Position numbers and translations under genes: made by a program
In this document: one piece after another, positions 1 to 8,583 of the stretch
How positions within the stretch are numbered: the stretch's first letter is position 1
Layout of the letters: each line of letters starts with the position of its first letter
Notes under the pieces: model-generated
The model's database searches: none
The model's input: only the letters and a program-made list of their open reading frames with translations
What the model was told of the DNA's origin: nothing
Source: Derxia gummosa DSM 723
GTDB taxonomy: Bacteria > Pseudomonadota > Gammaproteobacteria > Burkholderiales > Burkholderiaceae_E
Assembly (NCBI RefSeq): GCF_000482785.1
Contig: NZ_AXWS01000001.1
Location: 1 to 64,000, forward strand
Reading direction: 5' to 3'
DNA: 64,000 bases

Positions 1-3000
1 TGGAGAAGGCGGTGCGCCCGCCGTGGGTGGTGGTGTCGGCGGTCGTGCCTTCGAGGCCGGCGGTGGCGCCGGACTGGTCCCAGGCGCGGTAGGTCAGGCT
101 CGCGCTGTCGGCGTTGTTGCCATCGGGCACGAAGCGCAGATGGTCGCTCGCGCGCAGCAGGAGGGCGGCCGAATCGCTCACGCTGCCGACGGCGGTCCAG
201 GTGGTGCCGTCGAGGCTGTATTCCCAGCTGCCGTTGCCGGCGTCGAGGCCGGTGATGGCGATGCCCTGCACCGCGCCGGTGTTGCCGTCGGTCACGCTGC
301 TGCCGAGCAGGTCGGCCACGGTCTGGCCGGCGTTGGCGCTGTCGTCCTCGGTGATGCCGGTGAAGGCGGGCGCCGTCGGCGTCAGCACCGGCGCCTTGGG
401 CGATTCGGTGACCGTGACCGACACCGTGTCGGTATTGCTGCTGAACGCCGACGAAGGCCCGGTTCCGAGCGTCAGCGACCAGCCCGCGAGCGTGCCCACA
501 TCGCCACCCGTGTCATCGACGATGTACAGGCTCCAGTTGCCGTTGACGCTGCCGCCCTGGAACGCCGACAGCGAGGTGCCGAAGCTGCCGCTCACGCCGG
601 TGAAGGTATCGACGGCCAGGCCCACATTGGTCGGCCGGTAAGTGCCGCTGCCCGTGGCCGAGATCATCGTGCCCGCGGCCGAATCGCTGAAGGTGAGGTT
701 GGCGTTGGACGGCCGGCCGCTCACGTCGGACATCAGGATCACGCCCGTGCCGTCCGGCCCCACGAGCAGGATGTCGAGGTCGGCGGCGAAGGTGTGGGTC
801 AGGCCGGTGAGCGTGACCGACACGTCGGTGATCGTGCCGACGCCGCCGACGCTGATGGTGAGCGGATAGGGCGAGGCCGGCCCGGACGTGCCGCTGACCG
901 GAATGACCGCGCCCGAACTGGAGGTATAGGTGGTCGAGTGGGTCAGGTCCGCGCGGCTGCCGGCGCTGCCCTCGGTGCCGTCCCAGGCATGCAGGCCGAG
1001 CGCGGCCGACGTGGTGCCGGTGACGCCGGCCGAGGTCTGGAAGAACAGCCGCGTGCTGCCGTCATTGGCCAGCAGCAGCGCCGACGATTCGCTCACCGCG
1101 CCGAGCGCGTTCCAGCTGCCGCCGCCATCGGTCGTGTAGTACCAGGTGCCGAGCGCCTCATCGGCGCTGCTGATGGCGACGCCGAGCGGCGTGTCGCCGT
1201 CGATGTCGCTCACGCCGCCCATGAAGTCGGCCAGCGACGAGCCGACAGCGCCGACCGGGGCGCCGGAGTCTTCTTCGACCGTGAGGGTGAGCGTGGTGTC
1301 GGCCAGCACCGGCGCGTCGTTGACCTCGGCCACGCTGATGTCGGCCGTGAGCGTGCCGGTCGAGAAGGCGGTCGAGGCGCCGGTGTCGGCGGTGGCGGGC
1401 GTGCCGTTGACCGAGGCGCTGCCGGTCGAGCCGTCCCAGGCGACGAAACTGACGCTGGGCCGGGTGACGGTTTCGCCATGCACGCCGTCGCCGACGTAGC
1501 GCAGGCGGGTGGTCGCGTCGAGCAGCACGGCGGCGCTCGCGCTGGCGCTGCCGACGTTGGTCCAGCTGGCGCCGTCGGTGCTGTACTGCCAGTGGCCGTT
1601 GCCCGAGGCGGCGGTGATGGCGATGCCGAGCGTGTCGCCGTCGGCGTCGGCGGTGCTGTAGTTGCCGAGCAGGCTGGCGACGGCGACCGGCGTGGAGGCG
1701 GTGTCCTCGTCGGTGGACGGCAGCGAGTAGCTGCCGCCCGAGGCCGTCGGCGCATCGTTGACCGGCGTGACGGCGATGTCGCGCGTCTGCCTGCTGCTGC
1801 CGGCCGCGTTGTCGGCGACGGTCACGCTCAGCGTGCGGGTCGCGCCGCCGGGGTTGTCGCCGCTGTTGCCGAAGGTGAGGGCGCGCACGATGGCCTGCAC
1901 GTCGGCATCGGTGGCGCTGGCGTTGAGAGTGACGACGAGGCTCGCCGCCGCGCTGCCGCTCACCGTGGCGCCGCTGAGCGTGCCGCTGCCGGCGGAAAGC
2001 GTGCCGACGGCGGTGCCGCCCACGCTCACCGTCGTGCCCGCCAGGGCGACGCTGCCGCTCGTGTCGAGCGCGAGCACGTCGCTGCTGTTGCCGTTGGCCG
2101 TGAGGGCGAGCGTCACGCTGCCGCCGTTCCAGTTGCTCTCGGCATCGCTCACCGTCGCGCCGCCGCTCACGGCGATGGCGCTGCCGTTCTCGGCGAAGCT
2201 CGCGTTGCCGCTGTCGAGGACGAGCGTGGGCGCGACGTTGGGCGTGGCGATGGTGATGACCAGCGCCTGGTTGACGTAGTAGCCGCCGCTGTCGGTGGCC
2301 CGCACCATCACGTGATAGGTGCCGGCGGCCAGCCCGCCAGCGCCGACGCGCAGCGTGTTGCCGCTGATGGTGAACAGACCGTTGTCGGCATCGTTGCTGC
2401 CGTTGCCGAGCGCCAGCGAGAAGGTGAGGGTGTCGCCGGCGTCCGGGTCGGTGGCGGTGAGCGTGCCCACCGTCGCGTTCGCCGTGGCGGTGCTGGCGTC
2501 GAGGCCGCTGCTGCTCAGGCTGACCCGCGTCGGCCCGTCGTTGACGTTGCTCAGCGTGACGGTGAAGGTCTTGTCGGTGCTCAGGCCGCCCTGGTCGGTG
2601 CTGCGCACCGTCACGCTGTAGCTGTTCTGCGTCTCGTAGTCGAGCGTGGCGCCCGAGGCGAAGCGCAGCGTGCCGCCGCTGATGTCGAAGCTTGCCTGGT
2701 CGGCGCCGCCGACGATCGTGTACGTGAAGGTATTGCCCGAATCGGGGTCGGTCGTGCCGAGCGTGCCGACCGTGGCCGGCGTGCTGCTGTTCTCGGCCAC
2801 CGTGGTGTTGCTGAGCGTGATGTCGGTCGGCGCGTCGTTAGTGGGCGTGACCGTGATGCTGCGGCTGGCCGAAGCGCTGGCGTTGAGCGCGTCGGCCACG
2901 GCCACCGTCACGGTGCGTGTGCCGCTGCCCGGATCGTCCGAGCTGTTGGCGAAGGTGAAGGCGCGTACCAGCGCCTGCACCGCCGCGTCGGTCGCGCTGC

Positions 3001-5008
3001 CGTTGAGCGTGACCAGCAGCGCCGAGCTGGCGCTGCCCGTGACCGTGCTGCCGCTGAGCGAGCCGGTCGCGGCGCTGAGCGTGCCGATGGCGGTGCCGCC
3101 GTAGCTCACGGTCGTGCCCGACACGGTGATGCCGCCGCTCGCGCCGATGCCGAGCACGTCGGTCGCGCTGCCGTTGACGCCGAGCGAGAGCCGCACGGTG
3201 CCGCCGTTCCAGTTGCCGTCGGTATCGCTGGCGGTGGCGCCGCCGCTGACGACGATGGCGCTGCCGTTCTCGGTGTAGCTGGTGCTGCCGCTGTCGAGCG
3301 AAAGCGTGGGCGTGTGGTTGGGCGCGGTGATGAGGCCGAAGCTGCCGGTCGTGGTGCCGATGGAATTGGTGGCGGTCTCGGTGGCCGTCAGGTCCACGCC
3401 GTTCCAGTTGTTGCGGTCGGTGATGCGCGCGAGCCAGCCCGCGCGGTCGGTGCCGACGGTGCTGCCGTTGTACTGGAGGTTGTTGTTCAGCGACTGCTGC
3501 GGAAAGCCGACGGCAGTGCTGCCGTTAACCAGGGCGTTCTGGCTGCCGGTGCCGTTGGGCAGCATCGACAGCGCGTCGCCGTTGGACGACACCTGCTGAT
3601 TCCAGCCCGAGCTGTCCACCGTGTAGGGCGAGCCGCCCTGCGAGGTGTTGACGCCGAAGATGAAGTAGGGATTGGCGGGCGAGTCCTGGTAGATGAAGAC
3701 GCTGTCGCCGTTGGCGTTGAACACATAGTTGGAGTTGGACCAGCCCGAGGTGGCGTAGTCGCCGGCCGAGATCGTCGTGCCGTCGGTGATGTTGGTGATC
3801 GCCGCGCCGCCGCTCGACGGATAGATGAGCACCTTCACCACGTCGCCGGCCTGGAGCGTGCTGCTTAGGGTCCAGACCAGCCGGCCTTCGCTGGTGTTGG
3901 GGCTGGCCTGGAAGGCGCCGGTGCTGTTGTCCCAGCCGAGGTCGGTCAGGGCGATGGTGGTGCCGGCCGGCACGTCCACCAGCGACATCAGATAGACCTC
4001 GCCCTGGCTGACGGGATTGGCGCGGCCCCAGCCGATGATGACGATGTCGCCCGCCGCCAGCGTGTTGAGCAGATGGTCGTAGCCGGCGGCGCTCGTGGCG
4101 TCGAGCAGCTGGCCGTGGTTGATGTCGCCGTTCGCGTATTCGAGCGTCCAGTTGCCGCCCAGCGAGGCGGCGCCGGTCCAGTCGGTGGAAGCGGCCACGT
4201 CGGCGCCGGTGAGGCGCGCGAATTCGTCGATGAAGGCACGGCCGTCGGCGCCGTCGGCGGTCTTGCAGCCGTACACGAGGATGTCGCCGTCGGCGGCGAG
4301 CGCGGCGCCGATCGCGGCGAGCTGCGTGGAGTGCGCATCGAGCGCGGTCCGGTCGACCCAGGTGTTGCCCAGGCGCAGGGCGGCGGTCGTGCCCTCGGTC
4401 ACGATCTGGATCGAACCGATGCCGCCGCGCCCGGCCAGCGCGGCCGAGAGCTGGGCGAGGCCGTCGCTGTCGGCGTTCAGGCGGATGACCTCGGTGCCGG
4501 CCGGCAGGGCCGCGACGATGGCGTCGGGCTCGTCCACCGAGGCGTCGATGACGACGATGGCCGTGCCCGCGTCGGATTTGCCGAGCTGCAAGGCGTCGGC
4601 GCCGAGCGTGGCGAGGCTGGTGATCGTGGCGGCGGTGGTGTCGGCGCGGGCCGGCGTGTCGGCGCCGCTGCTGGTGTCGGTGGCGCTGCGGGTGGCCTGG
4701 TCGTGGCCCGAGCCGCTGGTGCCGCCGGTCTGGTCGTCGGCCGTGCCGGCGATGGTCGCGCCGCTGCCTTCGGCCACGTTGGCGTCATGCGGCCGCGCGG
4801 TGCTTCCAGCTGCCGCGGTGACGGCGTCATGCGTGGCCTCGGCGGCAGCGTCGGCCACGACCGCGACCGACGCGTCGAACATCATGCGCGGCTCCAGTGC
4901 CAGCATCAGCGGCCCCCGAGGCGGGCTGGCGGTGCCGGCAGGTGTCTTGCACCGGCTTCCGGCGTCGTCGGACTTGCCGCGTGCGTGCTTGCTGAACCAG
5001 CTGGCCAT
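1..5008 (-). CDS. Giant LEPR-motif / DUF4347 repeat surface protein (3' end outside the window)
   Basis: Reading back from an ATG at 5008 (AGGAG about 8 nt upstream) the frame stays open to the window edge, giving at least 1,669 residues. Residues 38-46 read LEPRMMFDA, the short N-terminal LEPR signature of very large bacterial surface proteins. Residues about 150-312 match DUF4347, including YGCKTADGADGRAF and a TGADVAAS...GGNWTLE block. A beta-rich segment with GDIVIIGWGRANP follows (about 316-480; possibly lamin-tail-like). Then come cadherin/VCBS-like repeats recognised by NDAPT and TDPDSG/TDPDAG motifs. A segment near residues 1365-1530 (GLTHTFAADLDILLVGPDG) resembles the P/Homo-B domain of proprotein convertases. 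No classical signal peptide is visible, so type I export is a guess. Family knowledge suggests an adhesin or matrix protein. It is probably last in an operon with the three genes upstream. Confidence 0.85.
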   Translation of the reverse strand, partial: MASWFSKHARGKSDDAGSRCKTPAGTASPPRGPLMLALEPRMMFDASVAVVADAAAEATHDAVTAAAGSTARPHDANVAEGSGATIAGTADDQTGGTSGSGHDQATRSATDTSSGADTPARADTTAATITSLATLGADALQLGKSDAGTAIVVIDASVDEPDAIVAALPAGTEVIRLNADSDGLAQLSAALAGRGGIGSIQIVTEGTTAALRLGNTWVDRTALDAHSTQLAAIGAALAADGDILVYGCKTADGADGRAFIDEFARLTGADVAASTDWTGAASLGGNWTLEYANGDINHGQLLDATSAAGYDHLLNTLAAGDIVIIGWGRANPVSQGEVYLMSLVDVPAGTTIALTDLGWDNSTGAFQASPNTSEGRLVWTLSSTLQAGDVVKVLIYPSSGGAAITNITDGTTISAGDYATSGWSNSNYVFNANGDSVFIYQDSPANPYFIFGVNTSQGGSPYTVDSSGWNQQVSSNGDALSMLPNGTGSQNALVNGSTAVGFPQQSLNNNLQYNGSTVGTDRAGWLARITDRNNWNGVDLTATETATNSIGTTTGSFGLITAPNHTPTLSLDSGSTSYTENGSAIVVSGGATASDTDGNWNGGTVRLSLGVNGSATDVLGIGASGGITVSGTTVSYGGTAIGTLSAATGSLSGSTVTGSASSALLVTLNGSATDAAVQALVRAFTFANSSDDPGSGTRTVTVAVADALNASASASRSITVTPTNDAPTDITLSNTTVAENSSTPATVGTLGTTDPDSGNTFTYTIVGGADQASFDISGGTLRFASGATLDYETQNSYSVTVRSTDQGGLSTDKTFTVTLSNVNDGPTRVSLSSSGLDASTATANATVGTLTATDPDAGDTLTFSLALGNGSNDADNGLFTISGNTLRVGAGGLAAGTYHVMVRATDSGGYYVNQALVITIATPNVAPTLVLDSGNASFAENGSAIAVSGGATVSDAESNWNGGSVTLALTANGNSSDVLALDTSGSVALAGTTVSVGGTAVGTLSAGSGTLSGATVSGSAAASLVVTLNASATDADVQAIVRALTFGNSGDNPGGATRTLSVTVADNAAGSSRQTRDIAVTPVNDAPTASGGSYSLPSTDEDTASTPVAVASLLGNYSTADADGDTLGIAITAASGNGHWQYSTDGASWTNVGSASASAAVLLDATTRLRYVGDGVHGETVTRPSVSFVAWDGSTGSASVNGTPATADTGASTAFSTGTLTADISVAEVNDAPVLADTTLTLTVEEDSGAPVGAVGSSLADFMGGVSDIDGDTPLGVAISSADEALGTWYYTTDGGGSWNALGAVSESSALLLANDGSTRLFFQTSAGVTGTTSAALGLHAWDGTEGSAGSRADLTHSTTYTSSSGAVIPVSGTSGPASPYPLTISVGGVGTITDVSVTLTGLTHTFAADLDILLVGPDGTGVILMSDVSGRPSNANLTFSDSAAGTMISATGSGTYRPTNVGLAVDTFTGVSGSFGTSLSAFQGGSVNGNWSLYIVDDTGGDVGTLAGWSLTLGTGPSSAFSSNTDTVSVTVTESPKAPVLTPTAPAFTGITEDDSANAGQTVADLLGSSVTDGNTGAVQGIAITGLDAGNGSWEYSLDGTTWTAVGSVSDSAALLLRASDHLRFVPDGNNADSASLTYRAWDQSGATAGLEGTTADTTTHGGRTAFS

Positions 5009-5112
5009 CGTCTTGCTCCTGCGCATCCTTGCGCGCCGTGCCACCGTGCGTCAGTGGCTCCGTCGTGAAAATCGGGTTGGACGGCCGCTACGCCGGCGGC
5101 CGTCCGCCGCGG

Positions 5113-5688
5113 TCAGCCGCGGCTCGGGAAGATGCCTTGCAGGGCGATGATGAAATTCACCCCGAGGTAGGGCGGCAGCGTCGGGATCTGGGTCGAGGCC
5201 GGGCCGCCGGTGGCCTGCTGCACCACGACCGAGTTGGGCGCGAGCGTGACCTTCTCGGGGCCATCGGGGGCGAAGCTCGAATAGACGACGCCGTTGTCGG
5301 TGTCGGTCGCGCCGGCGAGGTAGCTGCTGGCGTCGGGCTTGTTGGAGCTGCCCGCCGGGAGCACGGCGCTGGCGGCCGCGTGGGTGTGCGGGCCCACGGG
5401 CGTGTTGCCGGCGGTGAGGGTGAAGTTCTCGCTGCCGGCCTTCTCGCCGAGTTGGCGCGGCGTCAGCCCGGGCGGCGCGCTGGACAGCGTCGCGCCGATC
5501 GGCACGCGGCTGCGCAGGTCGGGCAGACCGAAGGTCTGCACGCCGTTGCCGCCGAAGCTGGTGCCGAGCAGCGCGAACAGCGGCGTGTTCTGCGCGATGG
5601 ACAGCAGGCTGCCATCGCAGAAGGCCCAGCCGTAGGGGGCGAAGTTGAATCCGGCCATGCGGATCTCGCCGATGAAGGGTTCGCTCAT
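5113..5688 (-). CDS. Phage tail-collar domain protein (microcystin-dependent-protein type)
   Basis: 191 residues. The N-terminus (IGEIRMAGFNFAPYGWAFCDG, then NTPLFALLGTSFGG and FGLPDLRSRVPIG) is the tail-collar domain found in short tail-fibre proteins and in the free-standing MdpB family. The middle carries a histidine-bearing loop (GPHTH), and the C-terminus ends in LPPYLGVNFIIALQGIFPSRG, the usual ending of this family. The gene overlaps the DUF6916-type gene upstream by 4 nt (ATGA), and the giant surface protein starts about 105 nt downstream. No capsid, terminase or other tail genes are nearby, so this is not evidence of a prophage. The role is unknown; small collar proteins of this kind are often found next to large secreted repeat proteins. 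Confidence 0.85.
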   Translation of the reverse strand: MSEPFIGEIRMAGFNFAPYGWAFCDGSLLSIAQNTPLFALLGTSFGGNGVQTFGLPDLRSRVPIGATLSSAPPGLTPRQLGEKAGSENFTLTAGNTPVGPHTHAAASAVLPAGSSNKPDASSYLAGATDTDNGVVYSSFAPDGPEKVTLAPNSVVVQQATGGPASTQIPTLPPYLGVNFIIALQGIFPSRG

Positions 5689-6005
5689 GTGTTGTCTCCT
5701 GATGCTTGCGACACGTGGGTGTGGACGACGGCCTCAAGTACCGGCCGCCCATCGGCGCCGGGTCGCACCGGCGTCAACAGCAGTTGCCAGACCTCGCCGT
5801 CGGGCGCGGTCACGCGATAGTTGGCCTGCATGGCCCATGCGCCATCGACGACGAATTGCGCGCGGTAGCAGCGGTACCCGGCATCCATCGGCAGGCCGTC
5901 GGTCACGTGGTCGAGCCGGGCGGCGAAGCTGCCGGCCCCGGGTGCGGCGAAGTCGAAGTCGCGGCCGATCAGCGCGCGCAGGCGGGAGGCGTCGGGCAGG
6001 TTCAT
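5685..6005 (-). CDS. DUF6916-like small protein
   Basis: 106 residues: MNLPDASRLRALIGRDF, a compact mixed domain (FAARLDHVTDG, YRCYRAQFVV, YRVTAPDGEVWQLLLTPV) and a short polar tail. It matches what I know of DUF6916, whose members usually sit beside tail-collar proteins. It overlaps the upstream GNAT gene and the downstream collar gene by 4 nt each, so the three are almost certainly translated together. No catalytic motif or signal peptide is visible. The fold looks like a small beta-sandwich that could bind or adapt the collar protein, but that is inference. The family assignment is from memory of the motif pattern and neighbourhood. Confidence 0.7.
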   Translation of the reverse strand: MNLPDASRLRALIGRDFDFAAPGAGSFAARLDHVTDGLPMDAGYRCYRAQFVVDGAWAMQANYRVTAPDGEVWQLLLTPVRPGADGRPVLEAVVHTHVSQASGDNT

Positions 6006-6625
6006 GCGGGGCGAGCAGGAGCGTTGGTGGGCGCCCGGCGGGCCGCACGCAACATGCGCAGATAGAAGCCGCTGTCGTCATGCGGCGCGAAGCCGTGGCG
6101 CTCGTACAGGCGGCGCGCCGGATTGTCGGGTTCGACCGCGAGCGACATCTCCAGGCCCGCGTCATCGGCCAGTGCGCTCAGCCGGCCGAGCAGCGCGCCA
6201 CCCAGGCCCTGACCGCGCGCGGGCGCAATGAGGCTGATGTCGATGAGCGTGAGCACGCCGTCATGGATGCGGGCATACAGCCGGCCGATCGGCTGGCTGC
6301 CGCGTTCGAGCATCAGAAAGGCCGCGTCGCCGAAATGCGCGTGGTAGTAGCGGTGCTGGCAGAGGAACTGGTCGGCCAGGAAAGCCTGCTGGCGCGCCGG
6401 GGTCCAGCCGGTGGCGGCGACCTCGCGGGCACGCAGGCTGGCGTAGAGCGCGGCGAGGAAGGGGAGGTCGGCGTCGGTCGCGGGGCGGGCAACGAGGCCG
6501 TTCAGTGGCGGGGTTTCCGAGCAGAGTGAGTGCGCGAAGACAATGTCGTCTGCGAGGGCAACGGATTCGATCGAGAGCAAGGAAGAACTCGGTGCGGGCG
6601 AAAACCAGCGCACTCTGCTTGCCAC
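6002..6625 (-). CDS. GNAT-family N-acetyltransferase
   Basis: 207 residues from a GTG start; no ATG, GTG or TTG occurs in frame between it and the domain. Residues from about 42 form a GNAT fold: LVARPATDADLPFLAALYAS, a beta-4 strand LIDISLIAPARGQGLGGALL with the acetyl-CoA loop (RGQGLG), and the closing NPARRLYERHGFAP. The gene is first of a 4-nt-overlapping string with the DUF6916-like and tail-collar genes, ahead of the giant surface protein. This suggests it acts on a product of the same module, but the substrate is unknown. The 40-residue leader before the domain has no recognisable features, so the true start is uncertain. An AT-rich stretch with promoter-like hexamers lies about 70 nt upstream. 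Confidence 0.8.
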   Translation of the reverse strand: MASRVRWFSPAPSSSLLSIESVALADDIVFAHSLCSETPPLNGLVARPATDADLPFLAALYASLRAREVAATGWTPARQQAFLADQFLCQHRYYHAHFGDAAFLMLERGSQPIGRLYARIHDGVLTLIDISLIAPARGQGLGGALLGRLSALADDAGLEMSLAVEPDNPARRLYERHGFAPHDDSGFYLRMLRAARRAPTNAPARPA

Positions 6626-6695
6626 TGCTCCGCACGAGACGTGCAGAAATTCACACTTTTGCCGAGATTGCGGCAGTTACTGTGTCTTTTCCAGA

Positions 6696-6726
6696 ATTGT
6701 AACTTTGCTTGATTTTATGAATGCAA
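6696..6726 (-). promoter_or_regulatory. Candidate promoter for the GNAT / surface-protein operon
   Basis: On the minus strand TTGCAT (6721-6726) and TACAAT (6696-6701) are separated by 19 nt. They lie inside an unusually AT-rich island (about 6640-6730) between pgi and the GNAT gene. The spacing is two bases longer than ideal, so this is only a plausible sigma-70 promoter. Confidence 0.3.
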
Positions 6727-6855
6727 TTTGCCGCATGGCGAGCTTTGCCGTGGCGGCGACTTGCCGGCCGACGGGAAGCCGGCCGTGCCATCGGAGGCTG
6801 CCGGGAGCGCCTCGCCGCCGATGGCATTGCCCGCCTGATGGCGGGCAGAGGCAGC

Positions 6856-8499
6856 TCAGGCGCCAGCAGCGCGCGCGCGGGCGATGAGGCCAGCCGTCGA
6901 GCTGTCGTGCTTGCCGGCGACGGCGCCAGGCAGCAGCTCGGGCGCAATGCGCGCGGCGAGCTGCTTGCCCAGTTCGACGCCCCACTGGTCGTAGCTGTTG
7001 ACGTCCCACACCGCGCCCTGCACGAACACCTTGTGCTCGTACAGCGCGACCAGCGCGCCGATCGCGCGCGGCGAGAAGCGGTCGACCAGCAGCGTCGTGC
7101 TCGGCCGGTTGCCGGTGAACACCTTGTGCGGCACCAGCGCCTCGACCTCGACCCCATGCTGGCCGGCGGCCGCGAACTCGGCGCGCACCTCGTCGGCGCT
7201 CTTGCCCATCATCAGCGCCTCGCTCTGCGCGAAGCAGTTGGCGAGCAGCAGGCGATGGTGGTCGGGCAGGTTGTGGCCACCGTCGAGCGCAGCGATGAAG
7301 TCCACCGGAATCACGTCCGTGCCCTGGTGGATGAGCTGGAAGAAGGCATGCTGGCCATTGGTGCCCGGCTCGCCCCAGATGACCGGGCAGGTGCCGGTGC
7401 TCACCGGTGTGCCGTCGCGCGTCACGGCCTTGCCGTTGCTCTCCATCTCCAGCTGCTGGAGATAGGCCGCGAGCCGGTTCAGATCCTGCGCATAGGGCGC
7501 GATGCACTGGCTCGTCGCGCCGAAGAAGCCCCGGTACCACACGCCCAGCAGCGCGAGCAGCGCCGGCAGGTTGCGCTCCAGCGGCGCGGTGCGGAAATGC
7601 ATGTCCATCTCGTGCGCGCCCGCCAGCAGCTCGTGGAAGCCCTGGGCGCCGACGGCCAGCATGATCGGCAGGCCGACCGCCGACCACAGCGAATAGCGCC
7701 CGCCGACCCAGTCCCAGAAGCCGAACATGTTGCGCGTCGCGATGCCGAATTCCTCGACCTTCTCGGCGTTGGTCGACACGGCCACGAAGTGCTTGGCGAT
7801 GTCGGCATGCGTCGCGCCGCTGGCGAGGAACCAGTCGCGCGCGCTCTTCGCGTTGGTGAGGGTTTCGAGCGTAGTAAACGTCTTCGAAATGACCACGAAC
7901 AGCGTCGTCTCGGGATCGAGATCGCGCAGCGCCTTGGCCAGATGCGCGCCGTCGATGTTCGACACGAAGTGCATCGTCAGGCGCGGATGCAACGACGAGC
8001 GCAGCGCCTCGACCGTCATGCACGGACCGAGATCGGAGCCGCCGATGCCGATGCTTACGATGTCGGTGAAAGGCTTGCCGGTACGGCCGGTACGCGCGCC
8101 CGAGCGCACGCGCTCGGCAAAGCCCGCCATGCGGTCGACCACCTCGTGCACGCCGGGCACCACGTCCTCGCCATCGACGCAGATCTGCATGCCGACCGGC
8201 GCGCGCAACGCGACGTGCAGCACGGCGCGGTTCTCGGTGTGGTTGATCTTCTCGCCGGCGAACATCGCGTCGCGCAGCGTCTCGACGCCGCGCGCGCGGC
8301 CGAGGTCGGCCAGCAGCTTCACCGTCGTCTCGTCGACGTGGTTCTTGGAGAAGTCCATGAACACGCCGGCGGCTTCGAGCGAGAACTTGTCGAAGCGCTC
8401 CGGGTCAGCGTCGAACAGGGAGACGAGGTTTCGGTCTTGCCATTGCGCGTGATGGTCGCGCAGGGTCTGCCAGGCGGCAGACTGGACGAGCGGTGTCAT
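6856..8499 (-). CDS. pgi: Glucose-6-phosphate isomerase
   Basis: 547 residues, full length for the family. It interconverts glucose 6-phosphate and fructose 6-phosphate in the cytosol. Visible signatures are [11 protein letters not shown] in the sugar-phosphate-binding region, [21 protein letters not shown] with the catalytic Glu and His region, and the second family signature [15 protein letters not shown] near the C-terminus. It lies downstream of glgA on the same strand with an 84-nt gap, so glycogen synthesis and hexose-phosphate conversion may be co-transcribed. About 225 nt follow before the GNAT gene, enough for a separate downstream promoter. Codon use is typical of the window. Confidence 0.97.
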   Translation of the reverse strand: MTPLVQSAAWQTLRDHHAQWQDRNLVSLFDADPERFDKFSLEAAGVFMDFSKNHVDETTVKLLADLGRARGVETLRDAMFAGEKINHTENRAVLHVALRAPVGMQICVDGEDVVPGVHEVVDRMAGFAERVRSGARTGRTGKPFTDIVSIGIGGSDLGPCMTVEALRSSLHPRLTMHFVSNIDGAHLAKALRDLDPETTLFVVISKTFTTLETLTNAKSARDWFLASGATHADIAKHFVAVSTNAEKVEEFGIATRNMFGFWDWVGGRYSLWSAVGLPIMLAVGAQGFHELLAGAHEMDMHFRTAPLERNLPALLALLGVWYRGFFGATSQCIAPYAQDLNRLAAYLQQLEMESNGKAVTRDGTPVSTGTCPVIWGEPGTNGQHAFFQLIHQGTDVIPVDFIAALDGGHNLPDHHRLLLANCFAQSEALMMGKSADEVRAEFAAAGQHGVEVEALVPHKVFTGNRPSTTLLVDRFSPRAIGALVALYEHKVFVQGAVWDVNSYDQWGVELGKQLAARIAPELLPGAVAGKHDSSTAGLIARARAAGA

Positions 8500-8583
8500 G
8501 GAGGTTTCGGAAGAAGGGACTGGGGAATGCCGTAAGTCCGCGAATCTTGAGGGATGGCATGAGGAAACACCATGTCGTAGTGG

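Noticed and set aside
23-3868. 1,281-residue plus-strand open frame opposite the giant surface protein
   Set aside because: Composition is Arg/Gly/Ala low complexity with no domain, while the minus strand gives clear DUF4347 and cadherin-like motifs. It is a GC-driven antisense frame.
5113-5688. Prophage remnant based on the tail-collar protein
   Set aside because: No other phage gene, integrase or attachment site nearby; free-standing collar proteins are common in chromosomes.
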